Assembly (NCBI RefSeq): GCF_002269255.1
Contig: NZ_CP022823.1
Location: forward strand, 1,612,001-1,676,000
Direction: 5' to 3'
DNA: 64,000 nt
Source: Klebsiella quasivariicola
GTDB lineage: Bacteria > Pseudomonadota > Gammaproteobacteria > Enterobacterales > Enterobacteriaceae
This document shows positions 35,830-44,680 of the stretch, in pieces (the stretch's first letter is position 1; each line of letters begins with the position of its first letter). Both the position numbers and the translations under genes were made by a program. The notes beneath the pieces were generated by a model that had not been told where the DNA came from, made no database searches, and saw nothing but the letters and a program-made list of their open reading frames with translations.

Positions 35830-36384
35830 ATGGAATTCGCTTTTTATATCTGTGGCCTGATAGCCATCCTCGCAACCTTGCGGGTCGTCACCCACACCAA
35901 TCCGGTGCACGCGCTGCTGTACCTGATTATTTCGCTGCTGGCGATTGCCGGGGTGTTCTTCTCGCTGGGCGCGTACTTCGCCGGTGCGCTGGAAATCATC
36001 GTTTACGCCGGGGCCATCATGGTGCTGTTCGTGTTCGTGGTGATGATGCTCAACCTGGGCGGCACCGAGATCGAACAGGAACGCAAATGGCTGCAGCCGG
36101 GGATCTGGATTGGCCCGGCCATCCTCTCCGCGGTGCTGCTGGTGGTTATCGTTTACGCCATCCTGGGCATCAATGACCAGGGTATCGACGGCGCGGCGAT
36201 CAACGCTAAAGAAGTCGGTATTGCGCTGTTTGGGCCGTACGTCCTGGCGGTGGAGCTGGCCTCCATGCTGCTGCTGGCGGGCCTGGTGGTCGCCTTCCAC
36301 ATTGGCCGCGAAGAGCGCGCCGGCGAGGTGCTGAGCAACCGCGTGAACGACAGCGACAAACGAAAAACGGAGGAACACGCATGA
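35830..36384 (+). CDS. nuoJ: NADH-quinone oxidoreductase subunit J (NuoJ)
   Basis: 184-residue membrane subunit with five hydrophobic segments. NPVHALLYLIISLLAIAGVFF and the pi-bulge helix ALEIIVYAGAIMVLFVFVVMM are family signatures. AAGGAGAGGGGCA precedes ATG 35830; it overlaps nuoK by four bases. Confidence 0.95.
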   Translation: MEFAFYICGLIAILATLRVVTHTNPVHALLYLIISLLAIAGVFFSLGAYFAGALEIIVYAGAIMVLFVFVVMMLNLGGTEIEQERKWLQPGIWIGPAILSAVLLVVIVYAILGINDQGIDGAAINAKEVGIALFGPYVLAVELASMLLLAGLVVAFHIGREERAGEVLSNRVNDSDKRKTEEHA

Positions 36385-36683
36385 TCCCCTTAACACATGG
36401 ACTGATCCTCGCGGCCATCCTGTTTGTGCTTGGTCTCACGGGGCTGGTGATCCGCCGCAATCTGCTGTTTATGTTGATTAGCCTGGAAATCATGATTAAC
36501 GCCGCCGCGCTGGCCTTTGTGGTGGCGGGTAGCTACTGGGGCCAGGCAGATGGTCAGATAATGTATATCCTCGCCATCAGCCTCGCGGCTGCGGAAGCGA
36601 GTATCGGCCTGGCGCTGCTGCTGCAGCTCCATCGTCGCCGCCAGAACCTGAACATCGATTCAGTAAGTGAGTTGCGTGGATGA
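36381..36683 (+). CDS. nuoK: NADH-quinone oxidoreductase subunit K (NuoK)
   Basis: 100-residue, three-helix membrane subunit. The functional glutamates lie in LISLEIMINAAAL (about residue 36) and LAAAEASIGLALLL (about residue 72), both seen. Four-base overlaps with nuoJ and nuoL. Confidence 0.96.
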   Translation: MIPLTHGLILAAILFVLGLTGLVIRRNLLFMLISLEIMINAAALAFVVAGSYWGQADGQIMYILAISLAAAEASIGLALLLQLHRRRQNLNIDSVSELRG

Positions 36684-38521
36684 ACATGCTTGCCTTAACC
36701 ATTCTTTTGCCATTGATTGGCTTTGTGCTGCTGGCCTTCTCCCGCGGACGCTGGTCGGAAAACCTTTCCGCCACCGTTGGCATGGGGTCGGTAGGCCTGG
36801 CGGCGCTGGTCACCGCGTACGTTGGCGTTGACTTTTTCGCTAACGGCAAACAGGCGGTCAGCGTACCGCTGTGGACCTGGATGTCGGTCGGAGATTTCAA
36901 TATCGGTTTCAACCTGGTGCTGGACGGCCTGTCGCTGACCATGCTCTCCGTGGTGACCGGCGTCGGCTTCCTGATCCACATGTTCGCCTCCTGGTACATG
37001 CGCGGCGAAGAGGGCTACTCCCGCTTCTTCGCTTACACCAACCTGTTTATCGCCAGCATGGTGGTTCTGGTTCTGGCCGATAACCTGCTGCTGATGTACC
37101 TGGGTTGGGAAGGGGTAGGTCTCTGTTCGTACCTGCTGATCGGTTTCTACTACACCGATCCGAAGAACGGCGCCGCAGCGATGAAAGCGTTTGTGGTGAC
37201 CCGCGTCGGCGACGTGTTCCTCGCCTTCGCGCTGTTCATTCTTTATAACGAACTCGGTACCCTTAACTTCCGCGAAATGGTTGAGCTGGCGCCGCAGCAC
37301 TTCGCTAACGGCAGCACCACGCTGCAGTGGGCGACGCTGATGCTGCTCGGCGGCGCGGTCGGTAAATCTGCTCAGCTGCCGCTGCAAACGTGGCTTGCCG
37401 ATGCGATGGCGGGCCCGACGCCGGTCTCCGCGCTGATCCACGCCGCGACCATGGTCACCGCGGGCGTATACCTGATCGCCCGTACCCACGGCCTGTTCCT
37501 GATGACGCCGGAAGTACTGCATCTGGTGGGTATCGTCGGGGCGGTCACCCTGGTGCTGGCGGGCTTCGCCGCGCTGGTGCAGACCGATATCAAACGCGTG
37601 CTGGCTTACTCGACCATGAGCCAGATTGGCTACATGTTCCTCGCGCTGGGCGTGCAGGCCTGGGATGCGGCTATTTTCCACCTGATGACTCACGCGTTCT
37701 TTAAAGCGCTGCTGTTCCTGTCGTCTGGTTCGGTGATTCTGGCCTGCCATCACGAACAGAACATCTTCAAGATGGGCGGCCTGCGTAAATCCATTCCACT
37801 GGTATACGTCTGCTTCCTGGTGGGGGGCGCGGCGCTGTCCGCTCTGCCGCTTATCACCGCAGGCTTCTTCAGTAAGGATGAGATTCTGGCAGGGGCGATG
37901 GCCAACGGCCATATCAATCTGATGGTGGCGGGCCTGGTCGGTGCCTTTATGACCTCGCTCTATACTTTCCGGATGATTTTCATCGTATTCCACGGTAAAG
38001 AGCAAATTCACGCGCACGCAGGGAAGGGGATCACCCACCATCTGCCGCTGATTGTGCTGCTGGTGTTGTCCACCTTCGTTGGCGCGCTGATTGTGCCGCC
38101 GCTGGAAGGGGTGCTGCCGCAGACCACTGAGCTGGCGCACGGTAGCGTGATGACGCTGGAGATTGCCTCCGGGATCATCGCCATTGCCGGTATTCTGATC
38201 GCCGCCTGGCTGTGGCTGGGCAAACGCACGCTGGTGACCTCCATCGCCAACAGCGCGCCTGGCCGCTTCTTCGGTACCTGGTGGTTCCATGCCTGGGGCT
38301 TCGACTGGTTATACGACAAAGTATTCGTGAAACCATTCCTCGGGATTGCCTGGCTGTTGAAGCGCGATCCGCTGAACGCGTTGATGAATATCCCGGCGAT
38401 CCTCTCCCGCTTTGCAGGTAAAGGCCTGCTGGTGAGCGAGAACGGCTATCTGCGCTGGTATGTGGCTTCAATGAGCATCGGCGCGGTGGTGGTGCTGGCG
38501 CTGTTGATGGTATTGCGTTGA
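36680..38521 (+). CDS. nuoL: NADH-quinone oxidoreductase subunit L (NuoL)
   Basis: 613-residue antiporter-like proton-pumping subunit at the distal end of the membrane arm. The N-terminal domain, GWEGVGLCSYLLIGFYY with the key glutamate, the KSAQLPLQTWLADAMAGPTPVSALIHAATMV segment and the long C-terminal lateral helix region are recognisable. ATGA overlap with nuoK; followed by an unusually long gap before nuoM. Confidence 0.96.
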   Translation: MNMLALTILLPLIGFVLLAFSRGRWSENLSATVGMGSVGLAALVTAYVGVDFFANGKQAVSVPLWTWMSVGDFNIGFNLVLDGLSLTMLSVVTGVGFLIHMFASWYMRGEEGYSRFFAYTNLFIASMVVLVLADNLLLMYLGWEGVGLCSYLLIGFYYTDPKNGAAAMKAFVVTRVGDVFLAFALFILYNELGTLNFREMVELAPQHFANGSTTLQWATLMLLGGAVGKSAQLPLQTWLADAMAGPTPVSALIHAATMVTAGVYLIARTHGLFLMTPEVLHLVGIVGAVTLVLAGFAALVQTDIKRVLAYSTMSQIGYMFLALGVQAWDAAIFHLMTHAFFKALLFLSSGSVILACHHEQNIFKMGGLRKSIPLVYVCFLVGGAALSALPLITAGFFSKDEILAGAMANGHINLMVAGLVGAFMTSLYTFRMIFIVFHGKEQIHAHAGKGITHHLPLIVLLVLSTFVGALIVPPLEGVLPQTTELAHGSVMTLEIASGIIAIAGILIAAWLWLGKRTLVTSIANSAPGRFFGTWWFHAWGFDWLYDKVFVKPFLGIAWLLKRDPLNALMNIPAILSRFAGKGLLVSENGYLRWYVASMSIGAVVVLALLMVLR

Positions 38522-38538
38522 TTTGATCGCGCGGTTTT

Positions 38539-38604
38539 GCCCGGTGGCGCTTCGCTTACCGGGCCTACGAGACCGTAGGTCGGGTAAGCGAAGCGCCACC
38601 CGAC
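38539..38604. repeat. REP pair (BIME-like) between nuoL and nuoM
   Basis: Two REP-type units in opposite orientation: 38539-38568, beginning GCCCGGTGGCGCTTCGCTTA, and 38575-38604, ending AGCGAAGCGCCACCCGAC, separated by six bases. Their arms are complementary over about 30 bases with few mismatches, so the RNA can fold into one long hairpin. It lies inside the 169-base nuoL-nuoM gap. Confidence 0.88.
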
Positions 38605-38690
38605 ACAACAAACCGCACTCAAACGTGAATGTAGTCGAATTCGTTGAAAATCGGTCCTGAACGGGACTTTAACAAGGAATAAAAATCGCC

Positions 38691-40220
38691 ATGTTACTAC
38701 CCTGGCTAATATTAATTCCCTTCATCGGCGGCTTCCTGTGCTGGCAGACCGAACGCTTTGGCGTGAAAGTGCCGCGCTGGATCGCGCTGATTACCATGGG
38801 ACTGACGCTGGTGCTTGGCCTGCAGCTGTGGATGCAGGGCGGCTATTCTCTGACGCAATCCGCGGGTATTCCGCAATGGCAGTCGGAATTCGTGCTGCCG
38901 TGGATCCCACGCTTTGGCATTAGCATCCATCTGGCGATTGACGGCCTGTCACTGCTGATGGTGGTGCTGACCGGCCTGCTCGGCGTGCTGGCGGTGCTCT
39001 GTTCGTGGCGTGAAATCGAAAAATACCAGGGCTTTTTCCACCTCAACCTGATGTGGATCCTGGGCGGCGTCATCGGAGTGTTCCTCGCCATCGACATGTT
39101 CCTGTTCTTCTTCTTCTGGGAAATGATGTTGGTGCCGATGTACTTCCTGATCGCGCTGTGGGGTCACAAAGCCTCTGACGGTAAAACGCGTATCACGGCA
39201 GCCACCAAGTTCTTCATCTATACCCAGGCGAGCGGCCTGGTGATGCTGATCGCTATTCTGGCGCTGGCCTTCGTCCACTTCAACGCCACCGGCGTGTGGA
39301 CCTTCAACTATGAAGATCTGCTGAAAACCCCAATGTCTCACGGCGTGGAATACCTGCTGATGCTCGGCTTCTTCATCGCTTTCGCGGTGAAAATGCCGGT
39401 GGTCCCGCTGCACGGCTGGCTGCCGGACGCCCACTCCCAGGCACCGACTGCTGGTTCCGTCGACCTCGCGGGCATCTTGCTGAAAACCGCGGCCTACGGT
39501 CTGCTGCGCTTTGCGCTGCCGTTGTTCCCGAACGCCTCCGCTGAGTTTGCGCCCATCGCCATGTGGCTGGGTGTGATCGGTATCTTCTACGGCGCGTGGA
39601 TGGCCTTCGCCCAGACCGATATCAAACGCCTGATCGCCTACACCTCTGTGTCCCACATGGGCTTCGTGCTGATTGCAATCTACACCGGTAGCCAGCTGGC
39701 GTATCAAGGCGCGGTGATCCAGATGATTGCCCACGGTCTGTCCGCGGCGGGTCTGTTTATTCTGTGCGGTCAGCTGTACGAACGTCTGCACACCCGCGAT
39801 ATGCGCCAGATGGGCGGCTTGTGGAGCAAAATTAAATGGCTGCCGGCGATGTCGATGTTCTTCGCTGTCGCCACCCTGGGGATGCCGGGTACCGGTAACT
39901 TCGTCGGCGAATTTATGATCCTGTTCGGCAGCTATAAAGTGGTGCCGGTGATCACCATTATCTCGACATTTGGTCTGGTATTCGCGTCTGTTTACTCGCT
40001 GTCGATGCTGCATCGCGCCTACTTCGGTAAAGCGAAAAGCGAAGTGGCGGCGAAAGAGTTGCCGGGGATGTCCCTGCGTGAACTGTCTATCATCCTGCTG
40101 CTGGTGGTGCTGCTGGTGCTGTTGGGCTTCTTCCCGCAGCCGATCCTCGACACCTCGCATGCTGCGATGAGCAACATTCAGCAGTGGTTTGTTAATTCTG
40201 TTTCTACTACAAGGCCGTAA
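38691..40220 (+). CDS. nuoM: NADH-quinone oxidoreductase subunit M (NuoM)
   Basis: 509-residue antiporter-like pump subunit. FFFWEMMLVPMYFLIALWG contains the essential glutamate; VPLHGWLPDAHSQAPTAGSVDLAGILLK and TDIKRLIAYTSVSHMGFV are the shared antiporter motifs. ATG 38691 is preceded by AAGGAATAAAAATCGCC, a rather long spacing. Confidence 0.96.
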   Translation: MLLPWLILIPFIGGFLCWQTERFGVKVPRWIALITMGLTLVLGLQLWMQGGYSLTQSAGIPQWQSEFVLPWIPRFGISIHLAIDGLSLLMVVLTGLLGVLAVLCSWREIEKYQGFFHLNLMWILGGVIGVFLAIDMFLFFFFWEMMLVPMYFLIALWGHKASDGKTRITAATKFFIYTQASGLVMLIAILALAFVHFNATGVWTFNYEDLLKTPMSHGVEYLLMLGFFIAFAVKMPVVPLHGWLPDAHSQAPTAGSVDLAGILLKTAAYGLLRFALPLFPNASAEFAPIAMWLGVIGIFYGAWMAFAQTDIKRLIAYTSVSHMGFVLIAIYTGSQLAYQGAVIQMIAHGLSAAGLFILCGQLYERLHTRDMRQMGGLWSKIKWLPAMSMFFAVATLGMPGTGNFVGEFMILFGSYKVVPVITIISTFGLVFASVYSLSMLHRAYFGKAKSEVAAKELPGMSLRELSIILLLVVLLVLLGFFPQPILDTSHAAMSNIQQWFVNSVSTTRP

Positions 40221-40226
40221 TTCGCC

Positions 40227-41684
40227 ATGACAATAACTCCACAACAACTGATCGCACTGCTACCGCTGCTGATCGTCGGCTTGACGGTGGTGGTTGTGAT
40301 GCTCTCCATTGCGTGGCGACGCAATCATTTTCTCAATGCCACGCTGTCGGTCATCGGACTTAACGCCGCGCTGGTCTCGCTCTGGTTTGTTGGCCAGAAC
40401 GGGGCCATGGACGTCACCCCGCTGATCCGCGTTGACGGCTACGCCATGCTCTATACCGGGCTGGTGCTGCTGGCGAGCCTCGCGACCTGTACTTTCGCCT
40501 ACCCATGGCTTGAGGGTTACAAGGACAATAAAGAAGAGTTCTACCTGCTGGTGCTGATCGCCGCCCTGGGTGGCATTCTGCTGGCCGGCGCCAATCATCT
40601 GGCTGCGCTGTTCCTCGGCATCGAGTTGATCTCGCTGCCGCTGTTCGGCCTGGTCGGCTACGCCTTCCGCCAGAAGCGTTCGCTGGAAGCGAGCATCAAA
40701 TACACTATCCTCTCCGCCGCAGCGTCTTCTTTCCTGCTGTTCGGTATGGCGCTGGTGTATGCGAACTCCGGCAACCTGTCCTTCCTCGCGCTGGGCAAAA
40801 GCCTGGCGGACAACATGCTGCACGAGCCGCTGCTGCTGGCGGGTCTTGGCCTGATGATTGTCGGTCTTGGCTTTAAACTGTCGCTGGTGCCGTTCCACCT
40901 GTGGACGCCGGACGTTTACCAGGGGGCGCCTGCGCCGGTCTCCACCTTCCTGGCGACCGCCAGCAAGATCGCTATCTTCGGCGTAGTGATGCGTTTGTTC
41001 CTGTACATGCCGGTGGGCAACAGCGAAGCGGTACGCGTGGTGCTGGGCCTGATCGCCTTCGCCTCTATCATCTTCGGTAACCTGATGGCGCTGAGCCAGA
41101 CCAACATTAAGCGCCTGCTCGGTTACTCTTCCATCTCCCATCTCGGCTATCTGCTGGTGGCGCTGATTGCCCTGCAGAGCGGTGAAATGTCGATGGAAGC
41201 CGTGGGCGTCTACCTGGCCGGTTACCTGTTCAGCAGCCTCGGCGCGTTCGGCGTGGTCAGCCTGATGTCCAGCCCGTACCGCGGCCCGGATGCTGACTCG
41301 CTGTTCTCCTACCGCGGCCTGTTCTGGCACCGTCCGATCCTGTCGGCTGTGATGACGGTGATGATGCTCTCCCTGGCCGGCATCCCGATGACCCTCGGCT
41401 TTATCGGTAAGTTCTACGTGCTGGCCGTCGGTGTGCATGCGCATCTGTGGTGGCTGGTTGCCGCGGTGGTTGTCGGCTCGGCGATCGGTCTCTACTACTA
41501 CCTGCGCGTGGCAGTGAGCCTGTACCTGAGCGCGCCGGAGCAACTGAATCGCGATGCGCCGTCCAACTGGCAGTACAGCGCCGGCGGTATCGTGGTGCTG
41601 ATCTCCGCGCTGCTGGTGCTGGTGCTCGGTATCTGGCCGCAGCCGCTGATTAGCATCGTGCAGCTGGCGACGCCGCTGATGTAA
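40227..41684 (+). CDS. nuoN: NADH-quinone oxidoreductase subunit N (NuoN)
   Basis: 485-residue third antiporter-like subunit, last gene of the operon. GIELISLPLFGLVGYAF carries the helix-5 glutamate; LVPFHLWTPDVYQGAPAPVSTFLATASK and TNIKRLLGYSSISHLGYL are diagnostic. Starts seven bases after nuoM; a strong terminator follows. Confidence 0.96.
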   Translation: MTITPQQLIALLPLLIVGLTVVVVMLSIAWRRNHFLNATLSVIGLNAALVSLWFVGQNGAMDVTPLIRVDGYAMLYTGLVLLASLATCTFAYPWLEGYKDNKEEFYLLVLIAALGGILLAGANHLAALFLGIELISLPLFGLVGYAFRQKRSLEASIKYTILSAAASSFLLFGMALVYANSGNLSFLALGKSLADNMLHEPLLLAGLGLMIVGLGFKLSLVPFHLWTPDVYQGAPAPVSTFLATASKIAIFGVVMRLFLYMPVGNSEAVRVVLGLIAFASIIFGNLMALSQTNIKRLLGYSSISHLGYLLVALIALQSGEMSMEAVGVYLAGYLFSSLGAFGVVSLMSSPYRGPDADSLFSYRGLFWHRPILSAVMTVMMLSLAGIPMTLGFIGKFYVLAVGVHAHLWWLVAAVVVGSAIGLYYYLRVAVSLYLSAPEQLNRDAPSNWQYSAGGIVVLISALLVLVLGIWPQPLISIVQLATPLM

Positions 41685-41707
41685 TCAAATTGCTGGTGAA
41701 CTGAATT

Positions 41708-41734
41708 AACCGCCGACTTGTCGGCGGTTTTTTT
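41708..41734 (+). terminator. Terminator of the nuo operon
   Basis: AACCGCCGA (41708-41716), loop CTTG, TCGGCGGTT (41721-41729) and further T residues. It is 12 bases from the end of the convergent rbn gene. Confidence 0.93.
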
Positions 41735-41745
41735 ATGCCTGCGGT

Positions 41746-42666
41746 TTACGCCAGCCGATAGACCATAAAATCCTCCGCCAGTAGCGTATTGGCGAAAACT
41801 TCCCGGCATTCCGCCAGCATGCGCAGGCAGCCTTCGGCATCGTAGCGCGAGCTAAAGTGGGTGGCGATTAGCGTGCCGACCCCCGCTTCTTTGGCAAGCG
41901 TCGCGGTCTGCTGGCTGGAGGAGTGGCCGCGGCTATTGGCTTTCTCCGCCATCGCCTGTTCAAGGGTGGTCTCGTGGACCATCACATCCGCGCCGCGCGC
42001 CATCTCCAGCGCCTGCGGGCAAGGGGCGGTATCGCCAAAAATGGCCAGCGTTTTACCCGGCGTGGCGGGGCCCAGATAGCGGCTGCCGTCGATGATCCGA
42101 CCATCTTCCAGCGTGACGCGCTGGCCGCGCTTGAGCTGATGAAACAGCGGTCCTGAAGGCACGCCGTCGGCAATCAGCCGGGCGGCGTCCAGGGTGCCGG
42201 GCTTATCATGCTGCTCAATGCGATAGCCGTAACACTCCACCGGATGGCTGAGCGGGAACGCCGTCACCCGATAGCCCTCTTCGTCGAAGAGCAGGCCGGG
42301 GCCGACTTCGATGATGGTGAGCGGATAGTCGGTCCACGAACCGCTCAGGCGCAGCGCGGTCTCAACAAACTCTTTGAGCCCTTTTGGCCCGTAGAGGGTG
42401 AGGGGCAGAGAGTTCCCCTGCATTGAACGGCTGCACAGCAGGCCGGGCAGGCCGAACAGGTGGTCACCGTGCAGATGGGTAATAAAAATTTTATTGAGTT
42501 TGCCGGGATGATAGGGCGTGTGCAGAAACTGATGCTGGGTCCCTTCGCCGCAGTCAAACAACCACATTTCGGCGCGGGTCGGCTGTTGCAAATTGAGTAT
42601 TATCGACGTCATATTACGCGTGCGGGTCGGCACCCCGGCGGATGTCCCCAAAAAAGTTAATTCCAT
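41746..42666 (-). CDS. rbn: Ribonuclease BN / RNase Z (ElaC)
   Basis: 306-residue metallo-beta-lactamase-fold RNase that trims tRNA 3' ends. The zinc motif THLHGDHLFGLPGLL (about residues 63-77), a second histidine in PLSHPVECYGYR, the aspartate in AIFGDTAPC and the C-terminal ATHFSSRY histidine are visible, as is the FDCGEGTQHQ segment. ATG at 42666 lies 57 bases from divergent elaA. Confidence 0.94.
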   Translation of the reverse strand: MELTFLGTSAGVPTRTRNMTSIILNLQQPTRAEMWLFDCGEGTQHQFLHTPYHPGKLNKIFITHLHGDHLFGLPGLLCSRSMQGNSLPLTLYGPKGLKEFVETALRLSGSWTDYPLTIIEVGPGLLFDEEGYRVTAFPLSHPVECYGYRIEQHDKPGTLDAARLIADGVPSGPLFHQLKRGQRVTLEDGRIIDGSRYLGPATPGKTLAIFGDTAPCPQALEMARGADVMVHETTLEQAMAEKANSRGHSSSQQTATLAKEAGVGTLIATHFSSRYDAEGCLRMLAECREVFANTLLAEDFMVYRLA

Positions 42667-42723
42667 CGTCCAGTGTCCTCAGGGCGAGTCGCAAAGTATC
42701 AGTATATCAATAAGGAGCAGCAG

Positions 42724-43185
42724 ATGATGACCTGGCAGGATCTCCACCATAGTGAACTCACCGTTCCCCAGCTGTATGCGCTGCTGAAATTGCGCAGCGA
42801 AGTTTTTGTCGTGGAGCAGCAGTGCGTTTATCAGGATGTCGACGGCGATGATTTAGTCGGCGAAAATCGCCATCTGCTCGGCTGGCGCGATGGCGAACTG
42901 CTGGCCTACGCGCGGATCCTCAAAAGCGAAGAAGAGTTTGCGCCGGTGGTGATTGGCCGGGTCATCGTCAGCCCCGCCGCGCGCGGTGAGAAGCTCGGCT
43001 ATCAGCTGATGGAGCAGGCGCTGGCCAGCTGTCAGCAACACTGGCCCCAAAAGGCGATTTACCTCGGCGCCCAGGCGCACCTGCAATCTTTTTACGCACA
43101 CTTCGGTTTTACGCCAGTGACCGAGGTCTATGATGAGGATGGCATCCCGCACATCGGGATGGCGCGGGAAAACCATGCTGTCTGA
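42724..43185 (+). CDS. elaA: GNAT-family acetyltransferase ElaA
   Basis: A 153-residue GNAT protein of the ElaA family (COG2153). The first of two adjacent ATGs (42724, MMTWQDLHH) is chosen because AGGAG sits six bases upstream and the length matches the family. VIGRVIVSPAARGEKLGYQLM forms the acetyl-CoA loop; AQAHLQSFYAHFGFTPVTEVYDEDGIPHIGM is the family-specific C-terminal block. Substrate unknown. Confidence 0.92.
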   Translation: MMTWQDLHHSELTVPQLYALLKLRSEVFVVEQQCVYQDVDGDDLVGENRHLLGWRDGELLAYARILKSEEEFAPVVIGRVIVSPAARGEKLGYQLMEQALASCQQHWPQKAIYLGAQAHLQSFYAHFGFTPVTEVYDEDGIPHIGMARENHAV

Positions 43186-43251
43186 TTTTTAAGCACCTCA
43201 GTCCGGGCGCTGGCAGCGGGTAAGGAAAACCCGCTCCCTCGTCATGGGTAC

Positions 43252-43280
43252 TGCTATTCCGCCGTCGAACCCCTTATAAT
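43252..43280 (+). promoter_or_regulatory. Probable menF promoter
   Basis: A perfect -10 TATAAT at 43275-43280, with a weak -35 around 43252-43257. The -10 is embedded in an ACCCC/GGGGT inverted repeat. Transcription would start about 20 bases before the GTG of menF. Confidence 0.5.
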
Positions 43281-43308
43281 GTGGGGTTTTACTACCGTGG
43301 AGGTTTGC

Positions 43309-44598
43309 GTGCTGTCTGTTTCCACTGCGCTGGCCCGTTTATCTGACGGCCTGGATGAGTCCTTTCCTGACTCGCCCGGCACGCGAATTATCGATATTGC
43401 CTTTCCGCTGAATGATGCCTTCGATCCGCTGCTGTGGTGTGGCCAGCAGCCGCAATGGCCGCAGTTTTACTGGCAGCAGCGTAATGGCGATGAGGAACTG
43501 GCGACGCTGGGGGCGGTAAAAACCTTTTCCTCGCTCGACGCGGCGAACCGCTTTTTACGCCAGGCCGGGCAGCAGGATCTGCGTATCTGCGGCCTGAATG
43601 CGTTCGAACCGCAGCAGGGTTGCCTGGTGCTGCCGCGACTGGAGTGGCGTCGGTGCGGCGGCAGGGCCGTGCTGCGGCTGGTGCTCCATAGCGACCTTTC
43701 CCTGCGCGACGATGCCGCGGCGGCGCGCGTGTTTCTCGCCAGCCTGAGCACCGCTCAGGCGACCCCTGGCGCCATCCCGTCTCCGCTGAGCGAGCGCCAC
43801 TCATCCGATTATCCTCAGTGGCAGGCAATGATTGCGCGGGCCACCGAGGCAATTAGCGCCGGTGAAATGGATAAAGTGGTGCTGGCGCGGGCAACTGACC
43901 TGCAGTTTGCCGCCCCGTTAGATGCCGTGAGCATTATGGCGGCCAGCCGCAGCAGCAATCTCAACTGTTTTCATTTCCTGATGGCGTTCAATGCCCGGCA
44001 GGCGTTTTTCGGCTCCACGCCGGAGCGGCTGTTGCGCCGGCGCGGCACACTGCTGCGCACCGAAGCGCTGGCGGGAACCGTTGCAAACCATCTGGACGAC
44101 GCGAAGGCGCAGCAGCTGGCCGACTGGTTAATGAAAGACGACAAAAACCAACGGGAAAACATGCTGGTGGTGGAGGATATTTGCCAGCGCCTGCAGAGTG
44201 AGGCCTCGACGCTGGACGTCCTGCCACCGCAGGTGGTGAGGCTGCGTAAGGTGCAGCATCTCCGACGCTGCATCTGGACCGAGCTGGCGGAGCCCGACGA
44301 CAGCCGCTGTCTGCTGCAGCTGCAGCCCACCGCCGCGGTGGCAGGCCTGCCACGCCGGGCGGCGCTGGCGTTCATTCAGCGCCATGAACCGTTTTCCCGC
44401 GAATGGTATGCCGGTTCCGCTGGCTATTTGTCGCTGGCGCAAAGCGAGTTTTGCGTGGCGCTGCGTTCGGCGAAAGTTGAGAACGACACCCTGCGACTGT
44501 ATGCCGGGGCGGGGATCGTCAGCGGCTCCGATGCGCAGCAGGAGTGGCAGGAGATTGACAACAAAGCGGCCGGGCTGCGCTCGCTGCTCTGTCCATAA
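43309..44598 (+). CDS. menF: Isochorismate synthase MenF
   Basis: Converts chorismate to isochorismate, first step of menaquinone synthesis. 429 residues from GTG 43309 (VLSVSTALARL), five bases after TGGAGG; the ATG at 43279 sits within the promoter. The chorismate-binding domain occupies the C-terminal 260 residues: EMDKVVLARATDL (catalytic lysine), GSTPERLLRR, EALAGTVA, LVVEDICQRL, LQPTAAVAGLPR and WYAGSAGYL. Confidence 0.94.
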   Translation: MLSVSTALARLSDGLDESFPDSPGTRIIDIAFPLNDAFDPLLWCGQQPQWPQFYWQQRNGDEELATLGAVKTFSSLDAANRFLRQAGQQDLRICGLNAFEPQQGCLVLPRLEWRRCGGRAVLRLVLHSDLSLRDDAAAARVFLASLSTAQATPGAIPSPLSERHSSDYPQWQAMIARATEAISAGEMDKVVLARATDLQFAAPLDAVSIMAASRSSNLNCFHFLMAFNARQAFFGSTPERLLRRRGTLLRTEALAGTVANHLDDAKAQQLADWLMKDDKNQRENMLVVEDICQRLQSEASTLDVLPPQVVRLRKVQHLRRCIWTELAEPDDSRCLLQLQPTAAVAGLPRRAALAFIQRHEPFSREWYAGSAGYLSLAQSEFCVALRSAKVENDTLRLYAGAGIVSGSDAQQEWQEIDNKAAGLRSLLCP

Positions 44599-44680
44599 GC
44601 CGGGAATGACGATACATATCAAAACGACGTCACTTTGCCTTATCTATACTTAGCATCAATATTTGATAGCGGACAATTTC

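Noticed and set aside
36695..38290. 531-codon open frame antisense to nuoL, with similar ones opposite nuoM and nuoN
   Set aside because: Very rich in His, Gln, Arg and Gly with no membrane or domain pattern; expected shadow of hydrophobic GC-rich codons.
26660..41684. Possibility that nuoC and nuoD are fused by sequencing error
   Set aside because: The fusion is the normal enterobacterial arrangement and the frame is continuous with a coherent linker.
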